The notes under the pieces are model-generated. The model did not search any database. It saw only the letters and a list, made by a program, of their open reading frames with translations, and had not been told where the DNA came from. From assembly GCA_036768485.1 (NCBI GenBank), contig JAVLUZ010000756.1, forward strand, positions 18,129-82,128: DNA of 64,000 bases, given 5' to 3'. Source of the DNA: Mermis nigrescens (lineage: Eukaryota > Nematoda > Enoplea > Mermithida > Mermithidae). A program made the translations under genes and the position numbers. The first letter of the stretch is position 1. Each line of letters begins with the position of its first letter. This document shows, piece by piece, positions 1-11,905 of the stretch.

Positions 1-100
1 CAAGATCATGTGTACGGGCGTGTCAGATTATGCTGAACCCTTACCTGGAAAGTCTAGACTTGCGCTTTGCATCCACACGTAAGCATGGGGAGTTTGGGGG

Positions 101-558
101 CAGTGGCGGATCTAGGATTTCCCTAAGGGGGAGCGGTACTCCTAAGGGGGGGTGCGGAACCCTGACTTGGGCGGAAAAATTAGTCGTTTTAACCATACGT
201 AGGCGGCAAGAAAATTCTGGGGGGGGGGGGTGCAAGATTTTTTGAAGGTCAAAAAATGGCCTTAAAAATGGTGGTATGGCGATAAAAACACCATTTTTCG
301 ACGTTTCTCATCAAGCACTATCCATTGGCATCAAAAAATTGCGAAAAAAACGAAAAAATTTTTCGAAAATTGAATTCTGGGGGGATATTTTTGATTTCTG
401 GGGGGGTATTTTGGTTTCTGGGGGGGTGCATACCCCCCGAAGCCCCACGCCCAGGTATGGTTTTAACCCAAAAATCGCTCAAAAATGCTTAATTTTACTT
501 TTTGGGCCAATGGGGGGGGGGCGGCCGCCAAACCCGCTCCCTCTTAAATCCACCCCTG
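101..558 (+). repeat. Gy hAT-type MITE, interrupted copy
   Basis: Starts CAGTGGCGGATCTAGG and ends CCACCCCTG, with the exact 8-bp duplication TTTGGGGG on both sides (93-100 and 559-566). An uninterrupted copy of the family is at 52868-53049. A Gx copy is inserted at 194-459. The CAG...CTG inverted ends and 8-bp duplication are classic hAT MITE features. Non-coding. Confidence 0.87.
194..459 (+). repeat. Gx hAT-type MITE, inner copy
   Basis: A 266-bp element beginning CATACGTAGGCGG and ending CCCAGGTATG, flanked by the exact duplication GTTTTAAC (186-193 and 460-467). The empty site is visible in the second Gy copy near 52954, which reads through GTTTTAAC once. Interior has several G runs and an A/T-rich middle. 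It is the youngest of the three nested insertions here. Confidence 0.88.
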
Positions 559-764
559 TTTGGGGGTATGCACCCTCCCCCAGAAGTTGGAATACCTTGC
601 ATTTCTAGCGAGTTTTTTGATGCCATTGGATAGTGCTTGATGAAAAACGACGAAAAATGGTGTTTTGCCATACAACCACTTTTTAGACCATTTTTGACCT
701 TTGAAAATTTTTTGTAACCCCCCCCCCCCTCAGAATTTTCGTGCTGCCCACCTATGTTTGCATC

Positions 765-1297
765 CCGTCGCATTAAGCTGGAATAATTCCAAAACGTAGG
801 AGGCATATCATGCTTCATCATTAAATATTGGAGCCCTTAATAATTAAAAAACGTTTGAAACAGACGTAATCAGCAAAAAACCGGGCTGCGCACAGCCGCC
901 CTTTTTCCCACAAGCTATCCACAATAAATGCAAAAACGCATTGAAATCAGACACTGCAAAAAAAACTGAAAAAACGAAGCCTTTTAAAGCTTATTAGCTA
1001 AGTTAAAACTGGAAATAATTTCGGCGCAAAGATGCAATAAAAAGAACTACCTTGGCAACTTTGATGAATCTGGGCGTGCGCCCTGCTTTCATGGAAGCTA
1101 CCAAGGAAAACTGAAAAAAAACGTACAAGCCAGACCCTCACCATCCTCAGGAAAAATAAATATTAATGAGAATGAATAGCCAGAATAGAAGAAATCGCAA
1201 TATGGCTGACTTTACTTTATTGGGACACGTGGACCAATCACAGATGAGCAACACAGCATCAATCAATATTTGATTCTCCCTTATTCTTAACCGCTAA
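765..1297. other. No gene seen
   Basis: AT-rich sequence without a convincing open frame, RNA gene or structured repeat. Poly-A stretches around 955-975 and 1115 are simple composition. Confidence 0.6.
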
Positions 1298-2350
1298 AAA
1301 TGGGGGTACCCTGGATTTCAACCAATTTTAAAGCCTAGAGCGGCACATCATATATCGATCGATAGAGCTTTTTGAGTTTTTACATTTTTTCCTGTTACAG
1401 TACCCTTCTAATGTAAAGCTTTGTAAAGCTAGAAGCGATTAAAGTGACTTTTGTACCACGAAGTGCTATATCTTGGGCTACAGTATCCTAAGGTTTTTTT
1501 TGACTCCGGATTCAAATTTTTTGCCCTCAATTACCCCCAAACACATTGTTTTTAAAACGATAACAATTATTCCTAGCATAGGATTAATTTGTGTAATGTT
1601 TAGGCCAAACTTTAAACCCATATAACTCTATGAGTTTACACTCAATAATTATTACGAAACATACCATCCGATAGAGACAATAATTCACGATAAGTTTAGG
1701 ACTACCGAGCTTCTACCCCCAATGCCCCGGGCGCCAGAACCGGAAATATAATCCACTTACTTTTTTGTAATGCTTAAGCACTAGAAATAGGCGGTACCCT
1801 GGATTTTTGCCAATATTGGCCCTAGAGCAACACTTAATATGTCAATCAATAGAGCTTTTGAGTTGTCATTTTTGCTCATTACGGTACCCCTACTCGTGTA
1901 GAACTTTTTGGAGTTAGAGGCGATCAAAGTTGCTTTTGGACAAAACCGTGCTATAACATAGGCTACAGTACACCAAGGTATATTTTTGATAAGAAATTCG
2001 GATTAGGCGTCGCCGATTACTAATGTATTTATTTTCAACATTACAACGCTTAATGATAGCCCTATATTGACTGATTTTAAAGCCCATTTTTTAGGTCCAA
2101 CTTTACACCCATTTATTTCAGGTTTTTCGATTTATCTCACATATAAGGCTAGGCGCGTTGGGTAGCGGGTCCCGCGGCAACAATATTCAAAGAAAAAATT
2201 CGCCCAACGAACGAGACAATCTTGAGAAAAGGGTCCTCCAAAGTTGACCCCATGCTAAAGTTGGTTAACAATTATTAGCCCGTAACTCTATGGGTTTACA
2301 CTCAATTTCAACGCAACTTATGTCATTGGATAGAAGAGGCAATGGCAAAC
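1298..2350 (+). repeat. Diverged direct duplication
   Basis: Two stretches repeat in the same order and strand: 1298-1494 with 1785-1979 (both hold GGTACCCTGGATTT, AGAGCTTTT, TTACGGTACCC-like and GGCTACAGTA words) and 1603-1695 with 2262-2350 (both hold AACTCTATG followed by GTTTACACTCAA). The second pair carries the TTTACACTCAA word also found in the V foldback arms, so this may be a distant relative of that family. No coding potential seen. Confidence 0.6.
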
Positions 2351-2929
2351 AAAAAGTTTTCCCAGCCATAAAATTCTACAATCAATACCCGAGGAGCTAG
2401 AGCCCAAAATATAGTTCGCACATGCTGAACCATACCTACAGTAATATGGACCCCCAAATTTTCCGACGGATTTCTCATTTTTTGGGGGTTTTATATGCGT
2501 TTGGGAAAGTTTAAAGAAAATCGACACGATCGAAAAATTCCCCTTACCTATTTTCTTATATAGTAATTTTCGCTACATTTCTGCCGATTTTCAATTAGGT
2601 CTTAGATGTCAATATTCATTGGAAAAACGAAAAATTACTTAGTGCCCAAAAATAATCAAAAATTTATAGCTATTGCATGCTAAAATCGTCAAATCATGAG
2701 CTACTTCATCGACTTTTACTGTTGCCATCTTGTACATCCTGTCATATTTAATCATTCTTGCCTTGACCTTATTTTTGTATCTCGCAAAAAATGCTAAAAT
2801 CCAAAAGAACCTAAGGGTTCCGAAAGAATTAAAGGCTACAAGGACAGTCGGCAGAAGACCCTCTGTATAAAAAATTATTACTGATTGTTTTATTGCTGTA
2901 CATTTTTCTGTGCTAACCCGTCCATTTTG
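2351..2929. other. No gene seen
   Basis: AT-rich sequence. The small open frame near 2318-2527 has low-complexity composition and no recognisable motif. Confidence 0.5.
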
Positions 2930-3372
2930 TCATGGCCACGCAGTGGCTGGATCCATGATTTCCTGACAGAGGGGTGGAACCCAAAATTTTCTTAAAAGCA
3001 TCAAACATTGTCCGAAAATTCGACATATCATGCTTGAAGTACCGGTTTTTCGCCGTCTTCTGAAAGACAAAATTATTTAGGATTGCAAAAGTAAGCAATT
3101 TTTAATATTTTGAGAAAGTTTTTCAATGAAAAACTTGCAACATCAATGCAGAAATCGACAAGAAAAGCCAGAAAACTCATCGAGAAATCATTTTAAGAGC
3201 TGCAAAATCTTTGCTCCGTACGAAAGCTCACTCTTCTGGTACAAGTTTGTTTTTTAGAGCGCCAAGAAAGTCAGTAAATGTTATTAATGAGTAAAACTTT
3301 GTAAAATCCTGACGAAAATGGCTAAAATGATCAAAAAATACTCATCTTTTCTTCATTGCGCCCAAATATGTT
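2930..3372 (+). repeat. Segment shared with 34080-34500
   Basis: Shares an ordered set of words with 34080-34500: a GTTTT(C)GCCGTCTT block, a TTTAGAGCGCCAAGAAAGTC block and an AAATGGCT(A/G)AAAT block followed by a TATGTTTTGAC block. Both copies lie just before the left end of a V foldback, so either the V element is longer than its palindromic terminus suggests or a larger segment was duplicated. Confidence 0.55.
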
Positions 3373-3380
3373 TTGACAAC

Positions 3381-3424
3381 AGGGGGCGGCCGACCCTCCC
3401 GCCACCCCCTCTAAATCCGCCACG
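3381..3424 (+). repeat. Gy MITE right-end fragment
   Basis: The G/C-rich block GGGGGCGGCCG followed by CCCCTCTAAATCCGCC matches the right end of the Gy family (compare 53007-53049). Left part absent. Confidence 0.55.
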
Positions 3425-3604
3425 GTGGTCATAATCGAATTCCCCCTTTGTTATTAAATTGCATCGGATATTGTTTGGAATTGCAGTTACCGCCCACACC
3501 AAACTCATAGATTTTTTAGACCCGCCATGTGCCACTATTTCATAGGAATTGCGTATTGCAATCGCCAATTATTGTTCCATTTCTACAGTTTTGGTTTAGT
3601 TCTT

Positions 3605-3637
3605 ATCATAGGTAACGCGTTAGCGCGTACCTATGAT
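3605..3637. repeat. Palindromic terminus of V foldback
   Basis: ATCATAGGTA plus CGCG, a short loop, then CGCG plus TACCTATGAT: a near-perfect hairpin at the very end of the arm. The same structure, diverged, ends copy 2 at about 38374-38412 (inverted) and, partly, starts it at about 34843. A hairpin at the element end is unusual for ordinary terminal inverted repeats. Confidence 0.7.
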
Positions 3638-4799
3638 TTACTTGGGTACTTCTAACATATGAGCCCCGTACAGCTGTAATGGGACACATCTGGGAGGTGC
3701 GGTTTTTTTAAAAGATACATAATAAAAAGATTATGCGGTCTTTTATTTACACTCAATATTGAGTGTATGATGAGTGTTTAAAGTTATGGCATAACGTTAT
3801 AACATATAGCGAATTTTGGTGGTTTTTTCTGCATGTACACAACTCTCTGTGAACGCCTTATACAATTTATTAGTGTAGAAATGTAGAGGATAGAGTTCTC
3901 TAGATATCTTCTTTTTCTGTTTTTCAGATTTCGCATCAGTTCTTGAATGGGAGTGTAAAGAATGAGAAAATCTGGGGGTAAAAAAACATATTTTGGTTGA
4001 GTTTTCGACTTGTTTATGTCTGCCAACAACTACGGGTATGAGTCCAAAGAAATTTTTTTCTGATAGAAATTTACTACGGCTTAAGTGCTACCTTCTGCTT
4101 ACCAGCAAATTTTTGTACACTCAATACTGAGTTAGTAGCAGGGTTTTAAACTTTACACTCTAGTGGATGGAGTAACAAATAGATTTTGTCTAAGATTTCT
4201 CTGCCAACTTTTCCGCTTATAAGTCGTGATAAATTGAATAAACATTAATAGGGTGACTTTTAAGGTCTACACGTCGCAGCAAACCGCGCTTAAAAGATGC
4301 AATATATTGAGTTACTAATGGGGTTGTAAATTTCGAAATCAGAGGTTTAAAATAGGCGAAAAAATGTTTTTTCATTATTTTGATCTCAAATATTTTGCGG
4401 AACATAAGCTTTGTATATGCAAACATACTACGGTTCAAAGGATACAAACTGGCCCAATGAATTTCTTTACACTCAATAGGGAGTTAGGTTCAGAGTTTTG
4501 AATACAATATAATGGATGGTGAAAGATACCTTTTTTCCATTTTATTCGCTATTTTCTCCGATCAGAAGTCCGGATAGGTCGAATAGAATAAAAAAAGTAC
4601 TTTCTAAGCGGCGCATGTCACAGCAAATCGCGTTTATTTACATCAACGATCTCAAGTCTAAAATGTAACCAGGATTCAATCGTGATATGCCAGTTGGGCG
4701 CTTTTGCTTACACTCAACAGTCGTGCAAAGTAGTTTCCATCTAATATTTATTCGCCTTCAGGCCATTGTGGAGACTTAATTTTTTCATAAATATCGATC

Positions 4800-5229
4800 G
4801 TAATATCAGATTAATATGATAATTACGAATCTGACTAAAATATTTTTACACAATGCGGTTGTGTAAAGTTTACACTACCAAATTAACTTTAGTTCTTGAA
4901 GCCTTGCGGAAGATTTTTTTCTTCAAAATTTTCTATGTAAGGTCAGAGTTACGAATCTGACTGTTATTTTTTCCACACACAGTAGTTGTGTATAGTTTGC
5001 ACTATTCATTCATTGTTAATGTGTAGTTTACACTACAAATTATTTTACTTCCAAAGCGTTGAGAAACGTGAATTTTTTCAAAATATGTTCCGTAAGGTCA
5101 GGATTACGAATCTTACCGTATACATTCTTTACAACTAGTAGTAATGTAAAGCTTACACTGAAAATAAAATTTAGTTTCAGAGCGTTGCAGAAGCTTAATT
5201 TTTTCAAAATATTCCATGTAATGTCAAGT
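4800..5229 (+). repeat. Tandem ~130-bp units with TTACAC/GTGTAA palindromes
   Basis: Three diverged units, continued by a fourth at 7196-7310. Each unit has a GATTACGAATCTGAC-like word, then a CTTTACAC...TTGTGTAAAG palindromic module, then GTTTACACT, a GAGCGTTGC-like word and CTTAATTTTTTCA. The same array, inverted, is at 36690-37150 and 62240-62960. The palindromes look like possible protein-binding sites; that is inference. Confidence 0.65.
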
Positions 5230-5785
5230 TGTAGATGCGTAATTGATTGCTAAGTACTTTTGTGTTGTGCGCCTTACTTATCTTTGTACTTAAGTTATCG
5301 TCTTAATCATTCTGTGTTTACGTGCAATTTACATTATTTAGCTCCATAGTAATGTTATCGTCATAACGTACGAAATTTTGTCATTTATCTACTTTCATAC
5401 TAATATGAATGTTCTTTCGTTAACAATTGTATCATAAAAGCGACGCTTTTTCTAACTGTGTACTGGCTTTATTTTTGCAACCAATCCTGTATTCATGCAA
5501 ATATAAACTAAAACGCTCGTTCACATTGCGCGCAGTTAACACTTAATTATTATTGCTAAGATTTCAAGACGCGGTTCTCGCTTCATTAGTTTGGCGTGAT
5601 TGGTTTCAGCGTATGGTGGTAGGACGCGTTTGTCGACGTGCTGTTTCTCCTGCTATGCCGCTAGTGCTTTGTGCGCCGCTTCTTTCGTTAGCAATTCTGT
5701 GTTGCCGCTGGTTGTATATCATTAACTTGATTAGTAATCTTTACTTACATTGGCATGAACCGAATAATAATTTCTTCAATCACAA
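5230..5785. other. Unidentified inserted segment (left part)
   Basis: Together with 7057-7195 this interrupts the V tandem units; flanking words ATGTAATGTCA (5219-5229) and ATGTAACAGTCA (right side) look like an imperfect duplication of the target. Locally richer in G+C at 5560-5700. A 79-codon open frame at 5553-5792 has no motif I recognise and ends at the next element. Confidence 0.4.
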
Positions 5786-7048
5786 GGGGTAAGGTAAAAT
5801 CCGGAAATGGAAATGGAAACGGAAAATGGAAAAATAGGTAAAAGCCGGAAATGGAAAAATGGGGAAAAGCCGGAAAATGGAAAATGGAAATGGAAAATTT
5901 TCCATTTCCTCTATTTTCAAGGGAAAATGGTCCATTTCCAAAATTTTTGGTCGTTAATGTCAAACTTATGTCGTTTCTCACCAAATTTCTCTATTTTTTA
6001 AGAAATTTTGAAAGCGTAACTAAAAATGGAAAAGTCTAAAAAAATGGAAAACACGAGAAATTGTTCATTTCTTCGTCTTTTCACTCAAAATTCTCCTCTT
6101 TTGAAAAATTGACCTTCCAGATCCGAAAAAATCGTTATCCACTTCGACTACAACGATTTCGTTGCAGATGGAAAATCGCCGGAAAATGGAAAAATAGGTT
6201 AAAACCCGGAAGTGGAAAATGGAAAATTTTCCATTTCCTCTATTTTCAACGGAGAATGGTTAATTTTCAAAATTTTCGGTCGTAAATGTCGAAATCATGT
6301 CGTTTCTCAACAAATTTCTTCATTTTTGAAGAAAATTCAAAAGCGCAACTGAAAATGGAAAAAATTCAATAAAAATGGAATGAACAATTTTCCGTTTTTT
6401 TCTATTTTTGTACACTTTCCATTTTTAGTTACGCCTTCGAAATTTCTTCAAAAATAGAGAAATTTGGTGAAAAACGACTTGAGTTTGACATTAACGACCG
6501 AAAATTTTGAAAATGAAACATTTTCCGTTGAAAATAAAGGAAATGGAAAATTTTCCATTTCTCCATTTCCGGGTTTTACCGTATTTTTCCATTTTCCGGC
6601 GATTTTCCATCTGCGACTGAAATCGTTGTAGTCGAAGTGGATCACGATTTTTTTCGGATCTGGAAGGTCAAGTTATTTCAAAGAGGAGAATTTTTGAGTG
6701 AAAGAGACGAAGAAATGATTAATTTTCAGTTTTTTTCCATTTTTTGTAGACTTTTCTCCATTTTTACTTACGCTTACGAAATTTCTTCGAAAAATAGAGA
6801 AATTTGGTGAAAAACGACATGAGTTTGACATTTACGACCGAAAATTTTGAAAATGAAGCATTTTCCGTTGAAAATGAAGGGGAAATGGAAAATTTTCCAT
6901 CTTCCATTTTCCATTTCCGACTTTACCCTTTCCATTTTCCATTTTCGGCTTTTACCCATTCTCACATTTTCCATTCCATTTGCCATTTCCGGCTTTACCC
7001 ATTTTCCATTTTCCATTCCATTTCCATTTCGGATTTTACCCACGCCCC
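5786..7048. mobile_element. FB-G palindromic foldback (GGAAAATGG arrays)
   Basis: A 1.26-kb near-complete palindrome centred at about 6390. Each arm has two tandem copies of a unit of roughly 350 bp, and the outer ends are arrays of words such as GGAAAATGGAAAATGG (left) and its complement (right). It starts GGGG(TAA)GGTAAAATCC and ends GGATTTTACCCACGCCCC, flanked by the exact 8-bp duplication AATCACAA (5778-5785 and 7049-7056). All open frames inside are artefacts of the repeated word. Confidence 0.85.
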
Positions 7049-8007
7049 AATCACAACGTGTTGCCTTATGAGAAACATCCGCATCAGCTATCACAGCTAA
7101 TTATTGTTGTAGTAGTTAACCGTTGCTATATGCATGCAACCCTGGGTTTATCAATTACCTTAAATATTCTATAATTGAAATATGATAATAATGTAACAGT
7201 CAGGATAACGAGTCTGAGCATAAATGTTCTTTCTTCACACCCAATATTTGCGTAAAGTTTATGCTGAAAACCTTCGATCTACGTAAATGAGGTATGTAAG
7301 GTTATGTTGCTTAAAAAAGATAATGCTAATGTTCGGAATGATACTGTTTTCCGCGTTCTTGGACTGCTGTAATTATCGTGGCATTTGTTTACTGACTGAT
7401 TAAGTCAAATCGTACTAATTAAGAGTTTGGTACTAGCAAAGAAAAATGCTCCTATGGAACAAAAAAAGACGAATATACTTAGGATTGTGGATTGTTAAGG
7501 ATGTTAAAGGAGGGGACTAGGATAGATCTACCTATGCATATGCCTAAAGTCGCAAAATCTGCTAAAAATCAGACTTTCTCTAAGCAACGCAAAAAAATCG
7601 TAGTATATTCTGTGGCCTCTGCATAAGCGTAACCTTCTTTAACATAATTTACAATGCGTCAGTTAAGAGTATGTAAACAATCAAAAATGTTCACTTTCTG
7701 CAAATTGCTTGCAAGTTGCAACGCTGACTTGCTTCTTATGGTGATTGATAGAATACTAAACTAGTACTGCACACTTTGCAAATTTTACTATTGGGGTACC
7801 CGGCTATGCATTTAATGAAATTTGAGTCATTTTCATAATTCAAAGCGAAAAATTATGAAGTAATCTAGAGATATGGTATACTATGTGCAGTAAATTGCCT
7901 TTTTGTCACTTTTCTGTATTAATCTAATCAAGAGCCTGAAACAAATGAAGTTGCTGGGTACTTCAATTTCAATGATAATCCATAGCAATCAGAAAACGAT
8001 TTATTCA

Positions 8008-8152
8008 TCAATGAAGATATAGTTTAATCATCTTACATGATATGCATATTGGGCAAGAGAAATTTTCATATTTCTGATCATCTAAGTCACTGTCAATGGC
8101 AGCTGAGACTGTTAAATCTTCTTGCAGAATTTCCGCCGCCTCTTCCGATTCA
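8008..8152 (-). other. Acidic coding-like stretch, unrecognised
   Basis: A minus-strand open frame reading LDESEEAAEILQEDLTVSAA and onward, ending in CPICISCK. It lies directly beyond FB-A from the hAT transposase C-terminus and may be the decayed tail of that gene or a neighbouring frame. Not recognised as a family. Confidence 0.3.
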
Positions 8153-8160
8153 TCAAGGGG

Positions 8161-10164
8161 GTATCCGGACAATTTTCCCCCGACAATTTTCCCTGGACAT
8201 GTTTTCCCGGACATTTTTTCCCATGCAATTTTTCCCCGGTAAAAATTTCCCCGGACATTTTTTCCCCCGTGTCATTTTTCCCCAGGCCTTTTTCCCCATA
8301 TATCTTCGTGTTGTTTACTGAAATGCATATATTTCTAACCATCAAGTCTGTGCTTTCATTTCTAAACATTGATTTGTCAGTGAAAAAGTATGTGTATACA
8401 CCTAATGAAAGTTAAAACCGGTAATTATATGCAATGACAGCGTAAATATGTCAACCGCATATGCCTCAGCTCTAGCAGAAATTCTTGCCGCACTGTCACG
8501 GTAATTCTTTTTAGGGGTTTTCTGCACCCCCGCAGTGCTTTGCTCGATTTAAAGTTCCGTGAGACCTTGTTCTTTCATTAGCATGATGAACTTCCAAATT
8601 GCAGGATGCTGAGCGCCTACGGTTTAAAAAAAACCGCAATGTCGATGTTTCACCACGTTGTTAGTTTTTGGCAATCCGTTTCAGAGTGTAAATACATGGC
8701 CGCCCTATGTATATATAAATCAACATAGCACGGGTGTATTTGCCTTTGAGAGTTACTTAGGTACATAGGTACTTAGATCTGCACTTAGCGCTGGCCCGAT
8801 CGTGCAGCCTGGGATCGCTTTTGATCTTTGGACCCTTGCAGACCTTACGGCTTCGATCCCCTCAGCCCTAATATTGCTGGCTGCTTCTGGTCGGGTGATC
8901 TCAGCAGCTACGCCCTAAGACCTAAAGCTACCTACCTAATCTCGGAATTTGCCGCGGAGGTCAGTTGACCTATCTCAAACCTCAAGTTGATTATTTAACT
9001 TCTTTTCTAATCAGTGCCTGATCCGAAATGTTTTGGTTCCTAATATGTGTAGCACAATAAACTTTGAAAACAACAACAACGAGCTCTATACTGATCAATC
9101 ATCCTCAAAGATTAAATAATGTTTTTGATCATTTTTTGGTTTGAAGAGAATTAAGATTTCCAAATGAAATAAGCAATCGTATAAAATTTACCTATCCATC
9201 CACTCTGATGAGTTGTAATCCTCGACATGGGATTTGCCGACCTAACCCTCGGTATATCCAAAAACCCCTGGGTAGGTTTTCTCTAATTTATTTCGAATGA
9301 AGAATCCACGGCCTATAGCCGGACAACAAAATAAAGCAAAAAGAAAAACGAAAACGTACACAACTATACAATCGATGCGATGGCCAACAAGACTGCCAAC
9401 AACACTGCCAAAAACAAAACTGCCAATAAGACTAAGCTAAACTGGCCTCAAGAGACCATTACAGTAAAATAAACAAGATCAAATTAACATAATACTGATA
9501 CACTTTTAACTCAGATCGAATGTTCTCTATTAACACAAGCGGTATGCATTAAACAATTACTATTATCATACACTTAACTCTATGTTACCGGACAAGTATC
9601 TTAATGTTTTTTATTATTGAAAATTGGGGAAAAAGTGGGAAGACCGAAGGCAGAGCCCACAGTGCACTATCGTAGATAGCTACTAGTATTGGCTATGTGA
9701 TGGCTATCGCGAACTGCTAAGGCAAGTTCGCCTATATGTGTAACTCTCGCAGTTACAAGGGCATGGTCCATTTGACCAAACTTTAAAGCGAGTCAATGCA
9801 CAAAAGTTCAACAAATGCAGTTTAAGGACGCCAGTCAAAATGACCTTTTTCTTTACTCATAACCAGCAAAAATACGTTTCAACCAGGCAGCATAAATACT
9901 AATGGATCATTTTTGCATCTCAGTAAACAACAGAAAGCCTACTGTAAACAGATGCCCAATAATTGCAGATGCATCACATACTTATTTATGTTTGAAAAAG
10001 TAAGTGCGCTTGTGATCATTTTGATCTTGGTGAAAAACGTCTGGGAAAAATGGCTCGGAAAGAAATGTTAAGGGAAAAATTGACCCGAGAAAAAATTTAT
10101 TGGGGAAAACATGACTGGGAAAAAATGTCCGGCGAAAAATGATGGGGAAAAAATGTCAGGATTG
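8161..10164. mobile_element. FB-A array-ended element
   Basis: Left end is an array of about eight copies of a 16-18 bp word like CCCGGACATTTTTTCC (8166-8301). Right end is the inverted array, GGGAAAAAATGTCCGG-like (10030-10162). Flanks TCAAGGGG (8153-8160) and TCAAGGTG (10165-10172) are a 7/8 target duplication. The spacer is unrelated on the two sides apart from the solo LTR at 8687-9757. Inserted just downstream of the hAT transposase dimerisation region. Confidence 0.72.
8687..9757 (-). mobile_element. Solo LTR (minus orientation)
   Basis: Reverse complement of the LTR at 24825-25869: read on the minus strand it begins TGTAACTGCGAGAGTTACA and ends TTTACA, with matching internal words throughout (GATAGTGCACTGTGGGCT-like, GGCCTTGAGGCC-like, ATACCGAGGGTTAGGTCGG-like, CTTAGGTCTTAGGGCGTAGC). 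No internal retroelement sequence adjoins it, so it is a recombined solo LTR. Flanking AGAG and AGGG may be a diverged 4-bp target duplication. Confidence 0.8.
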
Positions 10165-10234
10165 TCAAGGTGAAGACAAGTCACATTTCAAACTACTGTT
10201 CCTTAATTTTTTTTTTTTTGCTTCTTCAATATTT

Positions 10235-11905
10235 TAGTGTAATAATATAATTTTTCTGCAGTTTCAGGACTTAGGGATAAGCGCCGATTGCTTAATATAT
10301 AGCCTGCAATGCTGAATATTCTATCGCTAGGCACAGACGTTGTTGGTAGGCTCAAGCACTTTCTTGCTAAGCTTGACAGTTGCGAAAATTTTATTCATTC
10401 TCCTGCCAAAATTTCAAGACATCTAAGCCTTCTGTAGGTAACTTAGCGCTTTTATATCTGCATCAACTTCATCAACGGCAGTTGAAAATAAGTCTTTTTT
10501 GGATGCTTGATAAGCATCCCCAAAAAGCGTTTAATATGCAGATCTCTTTTTGTTTAAGACGGGCACTTCATTAGGTTCAGAAAATATTACCTTTTCTTCA
10601 CTTGAAATTTCTGATGCTGTAATTTCAATATTCGAGTGAATGATGTTGCGCATTTCATTTCTTGAGGAAGCTAGGTCTTTAAAACGCGGATCTAAAGCTG
10701 TTGCTAACGCAGTCTTTCCCGACAATCTGTTTTGAATTATTCAGATTGAGGCGCTTTTCAATTTCTTGTTGCATTTGGTGTATAAATTTTTGAGCTGCTG
10801 GAAAATCGCTTTCTGTAATGACTAAGTTGTTGAAAATTCCAAATAAAGCAGGGATAAACAAGAGAAGCACAATATATGCTTGACCACCAAGTAACTCAGT
10901 TGCAGCATTCAATGGTAATAAAAGCCTCTACTAAATTTTTCACAGGGAATAGCCAGTCTCGATCAGTTGGAAATGGGGCTTTGCTTGACGATATTTTTGA
11001 TTAGCTTTTCCAAGTTTTCCTTGACTAGTATTTTAGCATAATACTTTTTTAAAGCTAGATTTCTTTGTAGCATTGCTACTGCTGATCCCAACAACTTCCA
11101 TGTCCACTTTTGGTTGTAGTGGTGCTCTGCCTGATATTTGCACTTCCTTTTGTAAGGCATTCCACAATGGATTCGAATCTTTAAACGTCTTTGCAATATT
11201 TCTTTGTTGCATAATTAAATTTGTAATGAGCATCATTTAAGGCTGGTTTTATGCAGAGCTGAAGCATGTGTAGAAAACAAGTACTGTCGTCGCCAAAATG
11301 AGCTTCTATTTCATCCACTAAAGCAGAGCTGGCATTTATCATATTTCCAGCATTATTGGGAACAACGTCAACACATCAAACTTGCCATTTATCAATAATA
11401 GCTCTTATGCCCTTTTTATATTTTCTGCAGTGTGCCATTCAGTAGGAAAATGCTGAACTGCTAATGTCTTTGAAATAAGCTTCCAGTTTTGCCTGTGCGT
11501 GATATATAACTCCCATATATGAGTCACATGCTCCCAATGACCATAAATCCGTAGTCAAGCTCCCTTCCACATATTCTTTCACAATTTCTCTAGTTGACTC
11601 CATGTACATGTTTAAATTTTGATTCAGCAAGCGAGCTATCTTTGTTCTGGAAGGCAGAAAGTGAAATTGTCGGCTCAACAAGTTCATAACCTGCTTAAAA
11701 TCAAATCCGTCGATAAATTTTAAGGTTTGTAAATCCATCAAGCAAATATTCAGCATCTTCTCATCAATTGATTGGCTCTGCGTTTGAACATTGCCGATCA
11801 TATCTGAATCCTGAATGATAGCATGCAAATTATATGCTTTTTACAAGCTTCTAATAGTTGAGGATGCTGCCTTAGATACACATGATTGGGGTGGCCTGGA
11901 CAGTA
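10235..11905 (-). pseudogene. hAT (BED-type) transposase pseudogene
   Basis: Homology-like segments run in order on the minus strand through several frames. At 11828-11439 there is a block with SLTTDLWSL, the usual first catalytic Asp region of hAT transposases. At about 11363-11340 the DNAxN-type motif reads NNAGNM, so the second acidic residue seems lost. CFLHMLQLCIKPAL follows. At 10912-10531 are an insertion-domain-like helical stretch and ALDPRFKDL. At 10380-10235 the C-terminal dimerisation domain has SVPSDRIFSIAGYI and LSPETAEKLYY. The N-terminal part near 11905-11860 (HPNHVYLRQHPQL) resembles the end of a BED zinc finger, preceded by a good splice acceptor. Several frameshifts and stops make it non-functional. 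Confidence 0.78.

Larger units (their letters stand above)
74..756 (-). repeat. Gx hAT-type MITE, outer copy, interrupted
   Basis: Outermost of three nested elements. It starts CACACG and ends CACCTATG and is flanked by the exact 8-bp duplication TTTGCATC (66-73 and 757-764). A Gy element (101-558) splits it. The interior after 567 carries the family hallmarks: a G/C homopolymer run, the stretch reading TTTTTTGATGCCATTGGATAG, and the CAGAATTTT...CTGCCCA end. Terminal CA and 8-bp duplications point to hAT-type (or P-type) mobilisation. Non-coding. Confidence 0.85.

Noticed and set aside
5745..7100. Several overlapping frames of 60-106 codons on both strands
   Set aside because: All arise from GGAAAATGG/CCATTTTCC arrays in the FB-G palindrome, open in many frames at once.
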